Assembly: GCA_027011425.1 (NCBI GenBank) | Contig: JALUZX010000802.1 | Location: 1-5,534, forward strand | Source: Planctomycetota bacterium | Lineage (GTDB): Bacteria > Planctomycetota > UBA1135 > JALUZX01 | Reading direction: 5' to 3' | Length of the DNA: 5,534 nt | Shown here: positions 5,082 through 5,534 of the stretch, piece by piece | Position numbering within the stretch: position 1 is the first letter of the stretch | How the letters are laid out: each line of letters opens with the position of its first letter | Notes under the pieces: generated by a model | What the model was told of the DNA's origin: nothing | Database searches by the model: none | What the model saw: only the letters and a program-made list of their open reading frames with translations | Position numbers and translations under genes: made by a program

Positions 5082-5534
5082 CACTCCTCCTCCTTTTTCT
5101 CTTTCCCGTAAAGGGCCTCCACTTCGGCCAGGTCCGGGAGCGAAGGCTGGGCTCCGAGCCGCGTGGCCGCCAGGGCCCCGGCGGCCGCGGCGAACCGGCA
5201 GGCCTCGGGCCAGTCCAAACCCCGGGCCCGTCCCACGGCCAGGGCCGCGGCGAAGGCGTCCCCCGCGGCCGTGGCGTCCCTGGCCTCCACGGGGAAGGGG
5301 GGGACGAAGGTCTCCCCCGATCGGTGCAAGAGCAGGACCCCCTCTCCGCCCAGGGTGAGGGCCACCGCCTCGGGTCCCCGCTCCAGGAGGGCCCGTCCGA
5401 TTTTTTCCGGGGGGGAGTCCGGATCCAGCCCCGCCAGGAGGGCGCCCTCTTTTCGGTTTGGCGTAAGCACGGCCACCCGCTCGAGGAGCGCGCCGGGCAG
5501 GGGCCTGGCCGGGGCGGGATCCAGGAAGAAAGGC
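5081..5534 (-). CDS. PfkB-family sugar kinase, ribokinase-like, N-terminal half outside window
   Basis: The C-terminal 150 residues of a kinase of about 300. The frame remains open past the window edge; the GTG at 5476 is an internal valine codon. Visible ribokinase landmarks, in order, are DPAPARPLP, the NxxE motif in LTPNRKE (Mg/phosphate site), the TLGGEGVLL strand-turn, and the PfkB signature DATAAGDAF, whose Asp (codon 5258-5260) is the catalytic base. The ending FAAAAGALAATRLGAQPSLP matches the ribokinase C-terminus closely. It should phosphorylate ribose or a related sugar or nucleoside in the cytoplasm; the substrate cannot be fixed because the sugar-binding N-terminal half is missing. 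The final KEKKEEE residues are encoded by the purine-rich ribosome site of the NIF3 gene, indicating an operon. It uses Ala where ribokinases usually have Thr in DTTAAGD. Confidence 0.9.
   Translation of the reverse strand, partial: PFFLDPAPARPLPGALLERVAVLTPNRKEGALLAGLDPDSPPEKIGRALLERGPEAVALTLGGEGVLLLHRSGETFVPPFPVEARDATAAGDAFAAALAVGRARGLDWPEACRFAAAAGALAATRLGAQPSLPDLAEVEALYGKEKKEEE
5084..5094 (-). promoter_or_regulatory. Shine-Dalgarno of the NIF3 gene within the kinase 3' end
   Basis: AGGAGGAGGAG on the minus strand lies just before the ATG at 5081 and also encodes the terminal Glu codons of the kinase. With the TGATG stop-start overlap it implies translation of the NIF3 gene by reinitiation or coupling. 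Its spacing suits ATG 5081 better than GTG 5084. Confidence 0.7.

Noticed and set aside
4056..5111. 351-codon plus-strand open frame opposite NIF3
   Set aside because: NIF3 motifs are unambiguous on the minus strand; the plus frame is Pro/Gly/His/Arg-rich and typical of an antisense shadow.
5474..5476. GTG as the start of the kinase
   Set aside because: The upstream codons continue the ribokinase sequence (DPAPARPLP) to the window edge, so this is an internal Val codon.

Overview
The window is a gene-dense, strongly G+C-rich bacterial segment with six protein genes, two of them cut by the window edges. Third-codon positions are dominated by G and C, and several antisense frames stay open only for that reason. 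Two lipoprotein signal peptides, an exported M48 protease with a tetratricopeptide-repeat (TPR) tail and two TlpA-like proteins suggest a bacterium with an outer membrane or periplasm. The mix of helical-repeat/TlpA proteins with a NIF3 protein that resembles the eukaryotic NIF3L1 sequence would fit Planctomycetota or a similar high-GC lineage. That placement is a weak inference; no phylogenetic marker is present.

The left part (2-2183, plus strand) holds two consecutive, overlapping genes for proteins with an N-terminal helical region and a C-terminal thioredoxin/TlpA-like domain. They align along their shared length and look like an old tandem duplication. In both, the catalytic CxxC of the thioredoxin fold is replaced (NPAS in the first, KPSS in the second) while the cis-proline is kept. 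They should therefore be unable to do normal thiol-disulfide chemistry.

The right part (2200-5534, minus strand) converges on this pair with only 16 bases between the stop codons. In transcription order it reads: the C-terminal half of a ribokinase-like PfkB sugar kinase; a full-length NIF3/DUF34 dinuclear-metal protein whose start overlaps the kinase stop; an 84-base gap with a small hairpin and a weak -10-like element; a 76-residue lipoprotein with a (GAAA)4 repeat at its start codon; and an M48 metalloprotease-TPR lipoprotein whose start overlaps the small lipoprotein stop (ATGA). The last two genes are probably translationally coupled and may form one envelope quality-control module. The kinase-NIF3 pair looks cytoplasmic and may be a separate upstream part of the same operon.

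There is no RNA gene, CRISPR array, insertion sequence or phage signature. No stretch above 300 bases lacks a gene. The points most worth a second look are the paired redox-dead TlpA proteins, the coupled small lipoprotein/M48 unit with its tetranucleotide repeat, and the NIF3L1-like signature of the NIF3 protein.
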